Origin: Atrichornis clamosus
Taxonomy: Eukaryota; Chordata; Aves; Passeriformes; Menuridae
Direction: 5' to 3'
DNA: 64,000 nt
NCBI GenBank assembly: GCA_013400975.1
Contig: WBMZ01011734.1
Span: 17,501 to 81,500 of the forward strand
Shown here: piece after piece, positions 37,001 to 49,365 of the stretch
Layout of the letters: each line of letters starts with the position of its first letter
Numbering within the stretch: the first letter of the stretch is position 1
The notes under the pieces: model-generated
What the model saw: only the letters and a program-made list of their open reading frames with translations
What the model was told of the DNA's origin: nothing
Databases searched by the model: none
Made by a program: the position numbers and the translations under genes

Positions 37001-40000
37001 AAGTGGTCCTGAGTAGTTGTCAATTGTTTATCAATGGGCAGCTGGTGAAATGTTTAGTGATGACAAAAGTATTTTTGCAGCAAGCGTTTGCTCTGAAGTA
37101 TTTCCAGGTCAAGACTTTTTGATTCAAAATCTGGAAAACAGGATGCTATAAAGTTATATAATAGATGGGAAATGTCAACAGTGCTGTAAAAAATACAGTA
37201 TGAGGAAGGTAAGTTCTACATTAACGTATCCAGAATTAGTTTCAGACTTAAAAAGCATCTTACCACCAGCAGATTTCTCTTGAATGAATATAACTATAGA
37301 AGAAAAAAAAAGCCCTGAGAGTTATTAGTTGTCTCCAAGTACTTTGGCATGGATATATTGACTTGCCAAATCCACAAAGAAGATGCTGGATACCAAAATT
37401 ACAGAAAGGCATGTTATTTTCATAAGACTGTAAAACCTCAGTAGTTATTCATGGGTTTGCAAATATGGTATATCCAGTTGAATGAGGTATGCCACATGTT
37501 TTTTTTCTATCCTTTCTCCTCAGGCTGCAGAGTACAGTTACTATTGAATTCCAGACCCAGTGAATCTTAATGGACCACTAGGTTTAAAGTGGGGCACTCT
37601 GGCCAAAAAAGCTCCAAGAAATTTTAATAACTGTTAAATGTTTTCATTGATATCAAAGACCAGTTGACATGAGTAATGTCATTACAAATGTGATTTGTTG
37701 CTATTGATCAGTTGCTATCACTAGTAGTTAAATCTTATTTTGTGTCATAAAACAAAAACTCTTAAAATATTAACTGTACAGGTATAAAATATCTACAGAG
37801 TAACTCTTTGATCAGCTGAGACTAACTGATGGTCAGGTGCACAAAAGATCTATCTATTTTTAACTGCCTTTTGTCTGTTATGCATTTGAAAAGTAACATG
37901 TGAAATGTGTCTGAAATGTAAACAATAGAATTGGAGAGACTGTCCCAGCAGTTTAAACCACTGTTGATCCTTCCAGGTTTTGATTGCCAGTTGTAAAGCA
38001 TCTCCCTTTTTCTCTTTGTTGACAAGGGTCTATACTGGAGAACCTTTCCTGTGAAGATAAATTGGCAGACAAGAATCTGCCTACATTCTAAGACTTGTGT
38101 GTCTCCAGGGCTATGTGCCTTCTTTGCTTTTTTCAGTGAGATCATGTTTATCTGTATGATAGGCTTGCTTGAGTGGATTGGCTCTGTGAAGGTTTCCTTT
38201 TCCTAGGTTTGAGAAAACTGAAACATTGGAACACATTATGTGTAATTGCAGTTAGCAAGCCAAACTTGGAGAGCCTTGGGGTGCTTTGGTCTGTGGGGTA
38301 AATCAAGCATGAAGTCATGGGAGCAAGAATCATCTCTTCTTTGCCCATAGTTGGCAGCATAGGAAGGAATCAGGCTGGTGCACAAACTGGAAAAAGGAAA
38401 TCAGCTGAGTTCCCCTAAGGCACTGTTCTCATTACCAGCCAGTGAGTAGCTCTGGCTGGAAATAAAGCTGCTCATCTACTGTGCATCCTGCTCCTGGCTA
38501 TAATGAATCACAGTTTGCCAGGGTGATGCATACACCTTGACTTTGGCAGTAATCCACTGTTACAGCTACCTATTCCCTTGTAAGACAACAGGAGGAGGGA
38601 ACATTCAACTGAGGCAAGCCTGCGTGGAGGCAGTTCCTTGCCATCCTGGCAATGTGCCTCTGATTTCACACAGCTCCAGGCACACAAGCTTTCAATGGGA
38701 GACTAATGTTTGAAACATGCTGGTGGTTGACTCAGGCAACTGACTGGTATTCTCACCTCTCAGTTTGTGGCAGTTCTTATTTCTGTGCCTTTCCCTACCT
38801 TTATTTCTTCTGGTTATTTCTCTTTTTCAGTCTTGTTTCCTTAGCTTTCACATGAAACTAGCATGTTTTTCAGCTTGCTCTGATATCTGATAACAGCCTT
38901 ACTGCTGACTTTCCACCATGGCTTATGTATCTCAGCTACTCAGGGTAGAAACGATGGTGAGGATTTGGTTATGAATCAGAATGAGCTTTGTTGCCAAAGT
39001 CAGTGTTACAAGGTTACTAAGCTTTCTACATAAGTAGAACAATGTTGAAAAAATAACAGGATTGTAAGCACTCTGGAACTTAACAATTATTTTTTACCTC
39101 TCTATGCAAAATATGAGTTGGTACCACTGAAATGAGAAGATTTAACTATTTCCTTCTTCATTTCTTATCTTCACTTTGACATTTTGTTGATCAGGAGAAT
39201 AGAACAGCAAGCGCTTAGGTAGGAGAAAGTGAATGGAACAGCAGAGCAGGCATTGGGCCCCCTGTTTGCTTTAATTGCCAAGGAAAAATGAAGGACATTC
39301 TTGACAATGCTCATAACTTATTCTTGCACTGTAGGTGACTGACATGTATCTTTATGATACCTGCCTGTCAAGCTCCTGACATTTAGGCTAAGCCCAGTGC
39401 TATCCTGTTGAGATATAACCATGTCACTTTCAAGTATCATTAGCCTACGTTGCAGCTCAAAATTTCATTAGACTCTGTTTCCGGTTCTGCTATGCTTGGC
39501 AAATTCTCCTTGCTAAAAATAATTCGAATTCCCCCAAACAAACCAAGAGGCACCAATTCCCAGTGCTGTCTCTTTTATATCAAGGTAATTCAAGAAGTAA
39601 ATATAATTTTTCAGTCTTTTCTGAAAAGTAAAGACCTATAAAGAGGTTAATGGATACTGTTAAGGGTGCTTGCTATAAATTAATTATTTTTGTTTCTTTT
39701 ATGTCAGTAACATTTTAAAAATAGATCAGCAAAACAATAAAATTAATAACATAACCTATGGTCAAGTTAATGCCTAGATAATTTTCAGATAGAAACTTCT
39801 GCAAAAAAATTGACTTAATGAAGGAAAGAAACTGCAATTGTATTTCACAAGCAGATTCATTAGAAAGTAGAAATAATTAGAAATGGAATTTTCAACAGTT
39901 TCAGAGGGAGATCTGATCAAGAGGAAGGGTGTATAGAGAATATTTATGAATAATTTCTTTTAACACTTCTCTTGGTTTTATAAAGGTGTATAACCTTTAA

Positions 40001-40429
40001 TGAAATTTCATCTCACCAATTGGGTGTCTACATCTGAGTTAGTTGTCTAACTCAAAGACAATGAGAAAAGAGAGGCAGTTGAGAGATACTACAGGAGGTG
40101 TTTCTGGATTATTTTGGCTGCCTCTTTTAGACTAACAATTTGTCTTTAAGAGTTATTTAGTTTTCTTCACATACAAGGAATGTAGGTGACTGGTTCAGAT
40201 TTAGGTGCCTCCATCATAAATATCTATGTGTGATTCTGCCTCTTGTGTAAAAAAATAATAGCTATGAGTAGTATTCATGTAGCTAAATTTTAATGCATTT
40301 ATGATAAAATTTTGGAATAAAGTAAAGCATATTTTAAAGTTATAGGCCTCATAGCTGGTAATCTATGGCAACTATGGCCTCAACAGTTAGATGTTTTGTA
40401 TTGTAAACCTTCACCTTACACAGAGAATT
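34086..40429. other. Unique DNA with one more GC-rich segment
   Basis: No gene is recognised. An A14 run lies at 34104-34117. The part from about 38130 to 38720 is richer in G and C and reads less like its AT-rich flanks. It includes ggaaataaagctgctcatct near 38458-38477, which resembles the polyadenylation end of some LTRs, but no ends can be set. The 98-codon plus-strand frame at 35912-36208 has no recognised domain. Confidence 0.5.
34104..34117 (+). repeat. A14 homopolymer
   Basis: Fourteen A bases sit about 20 bp beyond the 5' break of the CR1 at 33261-34085. CR1 elements do not end in poly-A, so it is probably unrelated to that copy. Confidence 0.8.
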
Positions 40430-42265
40430 GGTAGGTACAATCCTACTGAAGACAGATCTGAAAGGTAAGGGAGCTCAAGAAAGCTGGATAGTTTTTACAA
40501 ATTACATCATCCTCAGGAGTAAGAACAGTTCTAATACTCAAAGAGACCTGTAGATGTATCAAGAGACCAGTTTGGCTAAGCAGGAATTTCCTGATAGACC
40601 TCCAACCTGTAAAGACAGCACACAGGGGATGGAAAAAGGGGCAGGATATAATGATGGAGTCTAAGAACATTGCCCAAGGAATGTAGGAAAAGTGTCCAGA
40701 AAGCCAAAACTCACCTGGAGTTCAGACTTGTGACAGATATTAGGGGCAACAAGAAGAGCTTCTAATTCTATATTAGTTGTAAAAGGTTAAACAAGGAGCA
40801 TGTGGGTCCAATGTTAAATGGAGTGGGTGATTTAGCAACAGTAGACACATAATGCTTAGGTACCCAACACTTTTTCCTTATCCCAGTCTCCCTGGTGTCT
40901 CTGATTACTGAAAGAATTCAGGAAAAACTATCAGTGGGTGAGTTAGCAATAGCTTGAGAAAACTTAACCCATAATATTCCATGGGAACTTATGGGTTGCA
41001 TTTGCATACAAGCACGCTGGGAGAATCGGTTCATGTCCTTGCAAGATCATCCTCTGTCATCTTGAAAGTCATAAAATTTAGGGGAAATATTCAATGATTG
41101 GAAGAAAGAATATGTTCCACCAATCTTCAAATAAGAGCATAAAAAATATCCAGAGAACTACAGGGTGTTTGAATTTCATTTCAGTCTTTAGAAAAATCAT
41201 GGAGCAAGTCCTCTTGTAACATGCTTCTGGGCACAGATGGAGAAGAAAGATGCTAGTGAAAGTTGGCATGGTTTAGAGAAGGTAATTCATGCCTGATCAA
41301 TGTGATCATCTTCTGTGTTAAAATGTCTGGATTTGTGGGCAAGGGAAGAAAAATAGATGTAATTTACCCTGAATTTGGGAGGACTATTGACGCTGTCCCC
41401 CAGCATATTCTCATGTGCAACTTATGATATTGCAGTCCAGATGTGTGGCTAGTAAATAGATAAAAAACTGTTAGTGGGATCAGAAATTGGAGTATTATGA
41501 AGAGGTTCTGTATTGAGATGTGGTTTTTTAACATCTTTATCAATGACCTAGAGAAAGCAATAGAGTACTTGTTCACTATGTATGCAGATGACACCAAACT
41601 AGAGGGACAAGTCAAAGAATTCAAGGGCAGGGCTGCCATTCAGAGGCAGGTCAAAAGAATGAACAAAAGCATGATACACTCTTTGTGATATTCAGCAAGG
41701 ACAAAGGACAAGTTCTGTGCCTGAGAAGGAATAACGCCTTGCACTGACACAGGCTGGGGATGGACTGCTTGAGGAGCAGCTCTGTTGGGAAAGCTCTGTG
41801 CCTCCTCACAGTGAGCTGAATGCGAGCCAGCACTGGGTCCTGGCAGGGAAGGCAGCCAACAGCACCGTGGGCTGTATTGGCAGGACCACTGCCAGTAGGT
41901 GAGGGAAGTGACTATGCCTCTTTGCTCTGTACTTGTGAGATGGAGTCTATAATTGTGCATCTAGTGCTGCCCCCACCTCCCCACCCTCACCCCCCTAAGT
42001 ACAAAACAGATTTTGGACACAGAACGAGTTCAGTGGGAGGCCATCAAACTGGTCAGAGACTGGAATCTGCCCTGGGCTTGTTCAGCCTGGAGAAGAGACA
42101 GCTTTGGAGGCACCTAACTGCAGTTCCACCCCAATACCTATGAGAAGACCACCAAGAAGACAGGTCGAAAGTCTTTACAGTGATGAATGGCAGGAGAACA
42201 AGAGAAAGAGACAGAGAGGATTGGATATAAGGAGAAACTTTTACCCAGTGAGGATGGTGTGCTTT
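40430..42265 (+). mobile_element. Large CR1 LINE piece with YADD motif, 3' end missing
   Basis: This is the longest CR1 copy in the window (about 1.8 kb), in sense orientation. Its 5' part matches the region between endonuclease and RT ('aaaaaggggcaggatataatg', 'aacaagaagagcttctaatt', 'caatgttaaatggagtgggtga'). The RT core follows. A plus-strand frame at 41497-41688 reads INDLEKAIEY and then YADDTKL, the catalytic motif C of the reverse transcriptase (usually FADDTKL in this family). After it come the ORF2 C-terminal blocks ('gaggagcagctctgttggga', 'aaggcagccaacagcaccgt') and the start of the 3' UTR ('cttgttcagcctggagaaga', 'ggattggatataaggagaaa'). It breaks off at about 42262, before the normal 3' end, where another CR1 piece begins. 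Frameshifts and deletions (for example around 41950-42040) make it inactive. Confidence 0.9.
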
Positions 42266-43078
42266 GCTACAAGGCCAAGTTCAACAAGTCCAAGTACAAG
42301 GTCCTGAACCTGGATCAGGGAAATCAGCAGTATCAGTATAGACTGGTAAATTAATGAATTGACAGCTGAATTGACAGTGCTGAAGAGAAGGACCTGAGGA
42401 TGCTGATGTACTATAAGCTGGACACAAGCCAGCAAAGTGCATTCACAGCCCAGAGAGTCAATCAACCCTGAGCTGCATGAAAAGTGTGACCAATACACAG
42501 AGTGAGATAATTCTTCCTCTCTACTCCGTTTTTTTGAGATTTTGCCTGGAGAATGGTATCCAGATGTGGTGTCTCATGTCTAGAGTGAGATGGACCTCTT
42601 AAGGTGGATCCAGAGAAGTCCCACAAAAATAATCAGAGAGCTGGTACATCTCTCCTATGAAGAAAGGTTGCAAGAGTTAAGGTTGTTTAGATTGAACAGA
42701 ATGCTCTGGAGACACCTAACAGTGATCTTTAAATACTTAAAGGGGACTTAGAAGAAAGATGACAAGAGACTTTTTACCAGGATCTGTGGTGATAGGAAGA
42801 GTTGTAGCAGACTTATACTAAAAGAGGGTTTATTTAGATTAGATATAAGGAAGAAATTCTTTATGATGAGAGTAGTGGTACACTGGAACAGGTTGTCCAG
42901 GGAAGCCATAGATGCCCCAGTTTCTGGAAGCGTTTAATGTCAGGTTGGATGGGACTTTGATCAACCTGAGCTTGTGAAAGATGTCCCTGTGCATGGCTCG
43001 GGGGATTGGAACTAGATGATCCTTAAGGTCCCTTCCAACACAAATCATTCCATGAGTATGTGACTCTATGGTTCCATG
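42266..43078 (+). mobile_element. Second CR1 LINE 3' piece fused to the preceding one
   Basis: The sequence jumps back to an earlier CR1 position. The part at 42275-42310 ('aagttcaacaagtccaagta', 'caaggtcctgaacctggatc') matches the block just after the RT catalytic motif, which the preceding copy already covers near 41690-41730. It then runs through the AKKAN-equivalent region, 'gagctggtacatctctccta' (about 42639-42658), 'ggtttatttagattagatat', 'cactggaacaggttgtccag' (42881-42900) and 'gggattggaactagatgatc' (43002-43021). It ends with 'cttccaacacaaatcattcc' and a degenerate 8-mer tail to about 43078. No remainder of the first copy appears after it. Both pieces share orientation. Confidence 0.88.
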
Positions 43079-43275
43079 ACAGTCCAGCAGTAAAGATTCT
43101 TGCCCAGAAAAATTGTGCAATTTAAAGTTTTTAAAACACCAGTGTAAGTCTTCTTTTTTGTTAATTTAACAATAAGGAAAGAGTGAGTTTTCAGCAGAGG
43201 TTTTGCCAATTTTAGAAAAGGATTTCTCAGATATTCCTTGAAGTAGTTCTCAGTAGGTTTTAATTTACCAAGTTT

Positions 43276-43345
43276 GATTTGTTTGGGGTTTTTTTTGGGG
43301 GGGTTGTTTGTTTGTTGTGTTTGGGTTTTTTGTTGTTTTTTTGCA
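43276..43345 (+). repeat. G/T-rich low-complexity tract
   Basis: About 70 bases are built almost only of T and G runs, including gggg, ggggggg and ggg separated by T-runs and (TTTG)n units. The G-runs could take part in a loose G-quadruplex, but the loops are longer than the usual limit. Confidence 0.65.
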
Positions 43346-45769
43346 AGGTGCAAGCATGAAAAAGCAGTACATTATGAAAAGAAGAAATTTTCCTTTGCAT
43401 TAAGGACTAGTGGTTCTTGTATGTAATGTCTATTGAAAATGAGATGTAATGAGGACTTATACTGATCATAGAGAGAGAAAGATAAACAATCAATGTTAAA
43501 AGCCTCAACTAGAAGCTTGCATGCTTGAGAGTTATGTATTTAGATTAAAAAAATGAACCTTCTGTTTAGTAGTCCACATTCTTACCAGATTGACAGATTG
43601 AGAAAGGTAAATACAGAAAGTATAAATAAGTAAATAAAACATTTTCCCTTGCTATTAAAAAAATCAAAATTCTTACAGTTCTCAGATGTTATATGGAATG
43701 GAGAAAGAATGTTTTTAGTCAATCTATAGGATAAGAAATAAAATTGAGATTAATTGTTTTATTATCAAAGCAGAGCAGATAAGTTCTATTTGGAATGGCA
43801 ACCTTAAAGAAGATGGAGTTATAGAAATTGTTCAATAGTTTTAGTCTTAGTTCAGCATATAAACAATTTAAAAATTCCAATTGAAATTGCTACTACTCAA
43901 TAAGAAAGCTTTGCATTTTTTGTGTCTTTCTAGTTTGCTATCAGGACACAAATATTAAAACAATACAATGATGGGCTCAGCTATAAATTGTTTTAGCTTT
44001 TTTATTAACAATGTTTTGTGGCTTTACACATACATGTATTTGAAATCAGAGTTGAGATCACATCCTATTTAAAGTAATTGGTGAAAAGGTATCTTCAAAC
44101 TACCTTGGTGAATTAACTACTTTCTGAAAACTTTTAAAAAGCACATGAGAAAGGAAACACTCAGATTGCAAAGGCTTGAGTAATGCCAATAAGATCTTAG
44201 CCTGCTAAAAATAAGGTGGATCCATGATGCCAAATGAAGAGACACTGACACTGTTCTGAAGGTCAGCTAGATATTAAAGTACCAGGTAGAATAAATTCTA
44301 GAGAGCAAAACATTAACAGCTAAGTAGTTCCTTTCTCACAGACTTTTCTTACTGCTTAACAGGAAGTAAAGGTCTCCCTCTTCTGTGTGTAAATTTTTCC
44401 TGTGGGGGAAAAGCCTCTCCAGGTCACCCTTCATCCAGGATTGGAGGTATTGTTTGTAGCTTTTTAATCCAGGAAAACTTTACCCCAACTTTTTCCTCTT
44501 TCTCTTTTTATTCTGTCATTAACTAGTACTATTACATGTCAATGTATTTTCTTATTGTGATGTACTATAAACATTTGTATCCTACCAGCTTGAATTTTCT
44601 TACTGACTTTATTTCATAGGCACTTATTATTAAGCCCATATTCCATTTGACACACAGCTACATTGTCTACAGAATTTTTACTGGGGTAAACATTTCCAGA
44701 AAATGATTTATTTTAAACATAGCCAGTTTGTTAATTAGATAGTCAAAATTACATATGAAGTAAATTAATTTATAAAAATTGAACTATGTTGCACTAATAT
44801 TTTGCGTACTAGAATTCTGAAAATTAAAAATCCTGTATTTCATGCACTAAATTAAAGGAAGTTCTCCCTCCCACATCTGTTATCTTGAACGATACTTCTT
44901 TAAACTTTCACAAAGGCTATTTCACATCACTATTATGCTTTTTTACCTTTGTAGCTGCTTATAAAGTAACCCAAAATTTGGGAACGTGGGTAATATTGGT
45001 TTGTTTAGTCTTCCAAGGGAATTACCCAGCTGTAATGTTCTGTCACCTCTTTTGACCTATTCTAAAATAAAGTCTTTAAACCACAACTATGTGCATTATA
45101 TTTCTCTATATTAAAGCAGCTTGTCCCCAGCAATTATCAGATTACAGCAGTCCAGTTTTCAGTACCCATTTCTATCAGTTTTGTGAACAGGGATTTGTTC
45201 CACAGTGCCTTGATGCTATAAACCCGCCATACTTTGTTATCTTTAAGTTCTTGCAGAATGAGAACCTGCCTGAAAATTTCTCTGCATGGTTTGCTATCCC
45301 TTTTGAATGACCACTGCTCCTTCATCTCAAGCACTGTCTTCTATTTCACTGCAGACCCACATGCTCTGGGCGTGGTGACCTCTTTAAATATCTCACCTAT
45401 AAACCTTTCATTCTAGTGAATGCTGCATACTGTGGCAATTTGTCTGTTGGGATCATCAGTCTTGCTCTTGAGGTTCACATATGCTCTCTTCAGATGTCTT
45501 CATCCAGGAAACACCACATCTCATTCTGCTCACAGATCATAAGATTCCTCTTTGGTTTAGGTCCCTAATCCCTCAGACTCAGAGTCTCTTTTAACTTGTA
45601 AGAATAATACTGGAAGGGTAAAAAAAGACAATAAAACTGGATATAACGACAGCCAATCAGTCAGTAACACCACCACCTCCCCCTCCCCCTTATATCTCCC
45701 TTTCCCACTTACAATCAGCAGCAGCTGTAGTGCAATTAAACTCAGCAGGTGTTCGGAGGAATTACATTT

Positions 45770-45823
45770 TATCACCACCATCCCCTCTCCTCCTCTGCTC
45801 CCCCTTTTCTCCCCCCACTCCCA
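45770..45823. repeat. Pyrimidine-rich tract
   Basis: A C/T run of about 50 bases (cccctctcctcctctgctcc type) is broken by single purines. A shorter C-rich patch (acctccccctcccccttata) lies at about 45674-45693. It is low-complexity DNA with no sign of a gene. Confidence 0.6.
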
Positions 45824-48734
45824 CAAGACCCAACTGCCTTTCTTTATGGGTCTATAAAAAATAGAGCAAGTCAGATATATAACAGCCCTAAAGTATCCAA
45901 AGAATTAGTAACAGAAGATTATGATATATTGAAGAAAATGTGTTCACAGACATTCATGGGGATTTTTTTGAATAAAAACATTAATATTCCTTAAACTGAT
46001 AGTTATAAACTCTTCAGGGTGTCTTCATTGTCTTTTCACTTCATCTAAAGCCCTTAACTTGATTGTACAAGGTTCTGAACATTCTTGTCTGGATTCAATA
46101 ATGTGATTCATCATATGCTTATGAAAACCAAGATGATGCTTTCATGTGGGCTACTTGCTGCTTAAAATTGCCTATGAATGCAAGTGCACTGATGATCATA
46201 GTGCTTAGCACCTTGCAGAATCAAATGTTAAGTAAGTAATATTATTATCAACTCTTGAAAATACTAAATCTGAAAAGGTTGGATGGAAGACCCAATTTTC
46301 TTGTTACTAGCCACTACCATTAGTCACTGAAAAACTAATTCAAAATATATTTTATACTGTACATTGCCCATTAGAAGAAAAAAAATAAATCCTTCCTGTT
46401 TAGTATTTCTTTCACTGATTCTTGTTCACTGTTTACTCATTTTCTTAGGTTTCTTTAGTCTTTCTTTCTATGCTCAATCTTCATCAAGATCTCTAGCAGA
46501 CGTTTCTATTTGTGTTCATTCAGCTTTACCAGTATACTGAATGGTAGGATGGTAGCCAGGTAGATGACAGTGGAAATGACAGAGTATGCTAATGATAAAA
46601 TGTCAAAATAAAGTTACCACTTTAATATAAATGTTAACTCTTTTTTACTGGAAAATATGACTTTTCTCAGATATTGCTGCATTTAAATTGAAAATCACAA
46701 GGGACATTTATAATTTTAAACATTCTAATTGATACTAATAGGGAAACAATTATTTATTTTGAATTGATTATTTTAAACACTTTCTTTAAACACATTTCTG
46801 TGTGCTATTGTTAGTACAGTAGTTTTCTGTTACAGTTTGATTACATAAGAGCTTATTCACAACTGGATCACATGCTCTTTGGCTAATAAAATTTACCAGG
46901 GCGAAAACCAAAACAGTTTTAATTAGTAGGACTGCATGTTGCAGCATCACATGGTATATTTATATCACTGGCTGTGTAGCCTTTTTGTAGACTGGAGCTG
47001 TGTCTGCCTCTGAATTAGGTATTTTAATAATAGCTAGTAACAATTTTAATATTTTCCCCAAAAAATATATGAATACAATTTTCTAAAAGTTTATAATTGT
47101 TCTTCAAAATCTTTAAAACACCTATAAATGTGGGAATTTTTTTTCTCAAATGAGAAATACATGCAGATCAGAATTCTTTTCTGGTTTGCAATTTAATTTC
47201 AGATAAGATGCTAAAAAGAGACATACATTCAAATGGACCAAGTCAACCCAAAAGTTCCACTGCTCATGGAATAACCACGAAAAGTGTGAGGAAGTAAATC
47301 AAGTACTTAAAGACTGTAAAAATACACATAGAGACAGATGAATACCCAAATCTAGCTGCTGCATTTCTTAGCCTCAGACCGTTGAAATTGATATTCTGTT
47401 ATCATAGCTTTTTTTCAATGCAATTTTCAGTAAACTCATGAACAAAGAAGGCTAAAACCTTATTGACTCTAAACAACTTTAGCAGGACTGGAATCTTTAG
47501 AGTTAAGAAGATTTTTCAACAAATGAAGCTTTGGAATATTATAAAAAGGGAATTTTGACACATTATATGGCTTGGCGAATGTAGTGGTACTTGGTCCTAT
47601 AGTATAGGGGTATATGACTGCTTAACCCCTTAATTAGAAAAGTTGTTGATCACAGTAGGGAATCCTGGGCTGTAGTTCAGGTTTTACAAGACAGTGTGCT
47701 AAAGATGTTTTAGTTCTCTCCATCCCAGCCTTCTTTTAATTTTTTTTTTTCTGCTACTTTTGCATCAGTCTGTCCCTTTCTCCCTCTAAGGAGCCAAGAA
47801 ATCAATTGCTGTGGCATTCCTTTGCATATAGTTGGAACACTTTTAAACCTTAGTTCATTGTAAAGTTTTTAGTTTGGTTTGGAATTTATCAAAAGATAGA
47901 TATTTCACCATATTTCTTACAGCAGTTTAACCTTCTGGAAGGAACTTATTAGAACTAAGTGAGGCATTAAGACATAATTCACTTGCCAAAAATTATGACT
48001 TACACGTGACAATGGAGTTAGTTTGAATTCACCAAATATTTTCCGTTCTTCAATATTAGATATATAAGTTGCTGGAGGTTTAGTTTCTTCTTTTACTATT
48101 AGTCCAGGGGCTGAACAGTCCTCAGGGTTATGAAACCCAAGTTTGATGTAATGGATCTGAACTACTCTCTCTCCTCTTTGTCTCAGTGGTACATTACATA
48201 ATGTGGAGTATGGAAATGGCCCCAACAGGATATTTCATTTTATCTAAATTAACTGGCAGCATTTTTACTGGGACATCTTAATGAAAGTTCATTAGCAAAG
48301 AAGAGTATTAAATCTTTATCTTTGCATTTCAGGAGTGGTGTTTGAGGAAATAGAAAAAAATCCTTCCTTGGTTTTTGTTTTTTTTTTCTTATAAACATCA
48401 TATCAGGCATTCTGGAATGGGGTGTGTAAATTCCAGTACAGTAAATTGATGCTGCAAGTCAAAGATGTTAACATGATCCCATGTCTGTATAATAAGCAAT
48501 TAAACAAGGTCTGGGATTTGAGTACAAAGAAACTTTGGTCTGCCTCACAGAAATTCCTGTGTAAGTGGCCGCAATTGAGTAAAGCCTTTTAGAATTTTTT
48601 CTGAAGATGGAGAGAAAAATGTCAGTAAAGTATTTTTAAAAGGAAGTACTGAAAAATGCTTTTATTTTTAGCAATTTTTTGATTTTGTCTTCTTTGTTGA
48701 AACGATCTTTATAAAAGAAAACCTTTTAGTGCGG

Positions 48735-49365
48735 TAGGTTAGACAGTACTATGTACGGTTCTGGTCTCAGTATTTCAAGAAAATATTGTGGAATGAGAGA
48801 AAGTACATTTAAGGGCAACTAAAATGGTTAAGGGGATGGAGAATGTACTTTAGGAAGAGAGACTAAAAAGGCTTGTCTCTTCTGTTTGGAGAGGAGAAGA
48901 CTGAAGGGTGATGGTTTGTAACTGAGTTTTACACAACGGTAAACAGTGAATAAACTGAATGCAGAACTATTATTCATTAAATCCTGTAGCACAAGTAGAA
49001 ACTGCTTAGTGAAAAGAACATGTGTCCAGTTTAAAACAGTGAAAAGGAGATAGTGAATTTATGGGTTTTCCTACCATGAGACTGTGTAGAAGCAGAGAAT
49101 ATCAGTCAATTTTAAAAAAGGGATTAAAACTAATACATGGACAATAGGTCCATAAATAGATACTAAAAGCACTGAGCATAGATCTACCTCTTACACCTCT
49201 AACAGAATAATTGTAGATGTTGGTGAAGGAGATGGAGTGTAGAAAGTGTCCAGTCTCATGCATTCTCCCTATATAGCCTCTCCTATTATCACTGTTGGAG
49301 ACAGAAAACTGGACTTGATGGTCTGACCCTGAAGAACATTTTTTATGTACCTGTCAGTGTCTTAA
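48735..49365 (+). mobile_element. Ancient CR1-like LINE 3' region
   Basis: This copy does not follow the young avian CR1 pattern. It follows the older amniote CR1 type that I recall from turtle and crocodilian genomes. The order is 'tacggttctggtctcagtat' (about 48754-48773, YSAVLVSVF-like region), then 'taagggcaactaaaatggtt' (48810-48829), 'gagactaaaaaggcttgtct' (about 48860-48879), 'agtgaataaactgaatgcag' and 'aataggtccataaatagata' (49142-49162), and finally 'actggacttgatggtctgac' (about 49307-49326), which is close to the end of that element type. It is heavily mutated and carries no open frame, as expected for an insertion far older than the other copies. Confidence 0.72.

Larger units (their letters stand above)
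43079..48734. other. Unique AT-rich DNA with G/T-rich and pyrimidine-rich tracts
   Basis: No gene or named repeat is recognised. A G/T-rich tract lies at 43276-43345 and a pyrimidine-rich tract at 45770-45823. The 102-codon minus-strand frame at 47917-48225 and the frames near 45089-45334 have no recognisable motif. Confidence 0.5.

Noticed and set aside
47917..48225. 102-codon minus-strand frame
   Set aside because: It has no recognised domain, signal or neighbour, and its length is compatible with chance in 64 kb.
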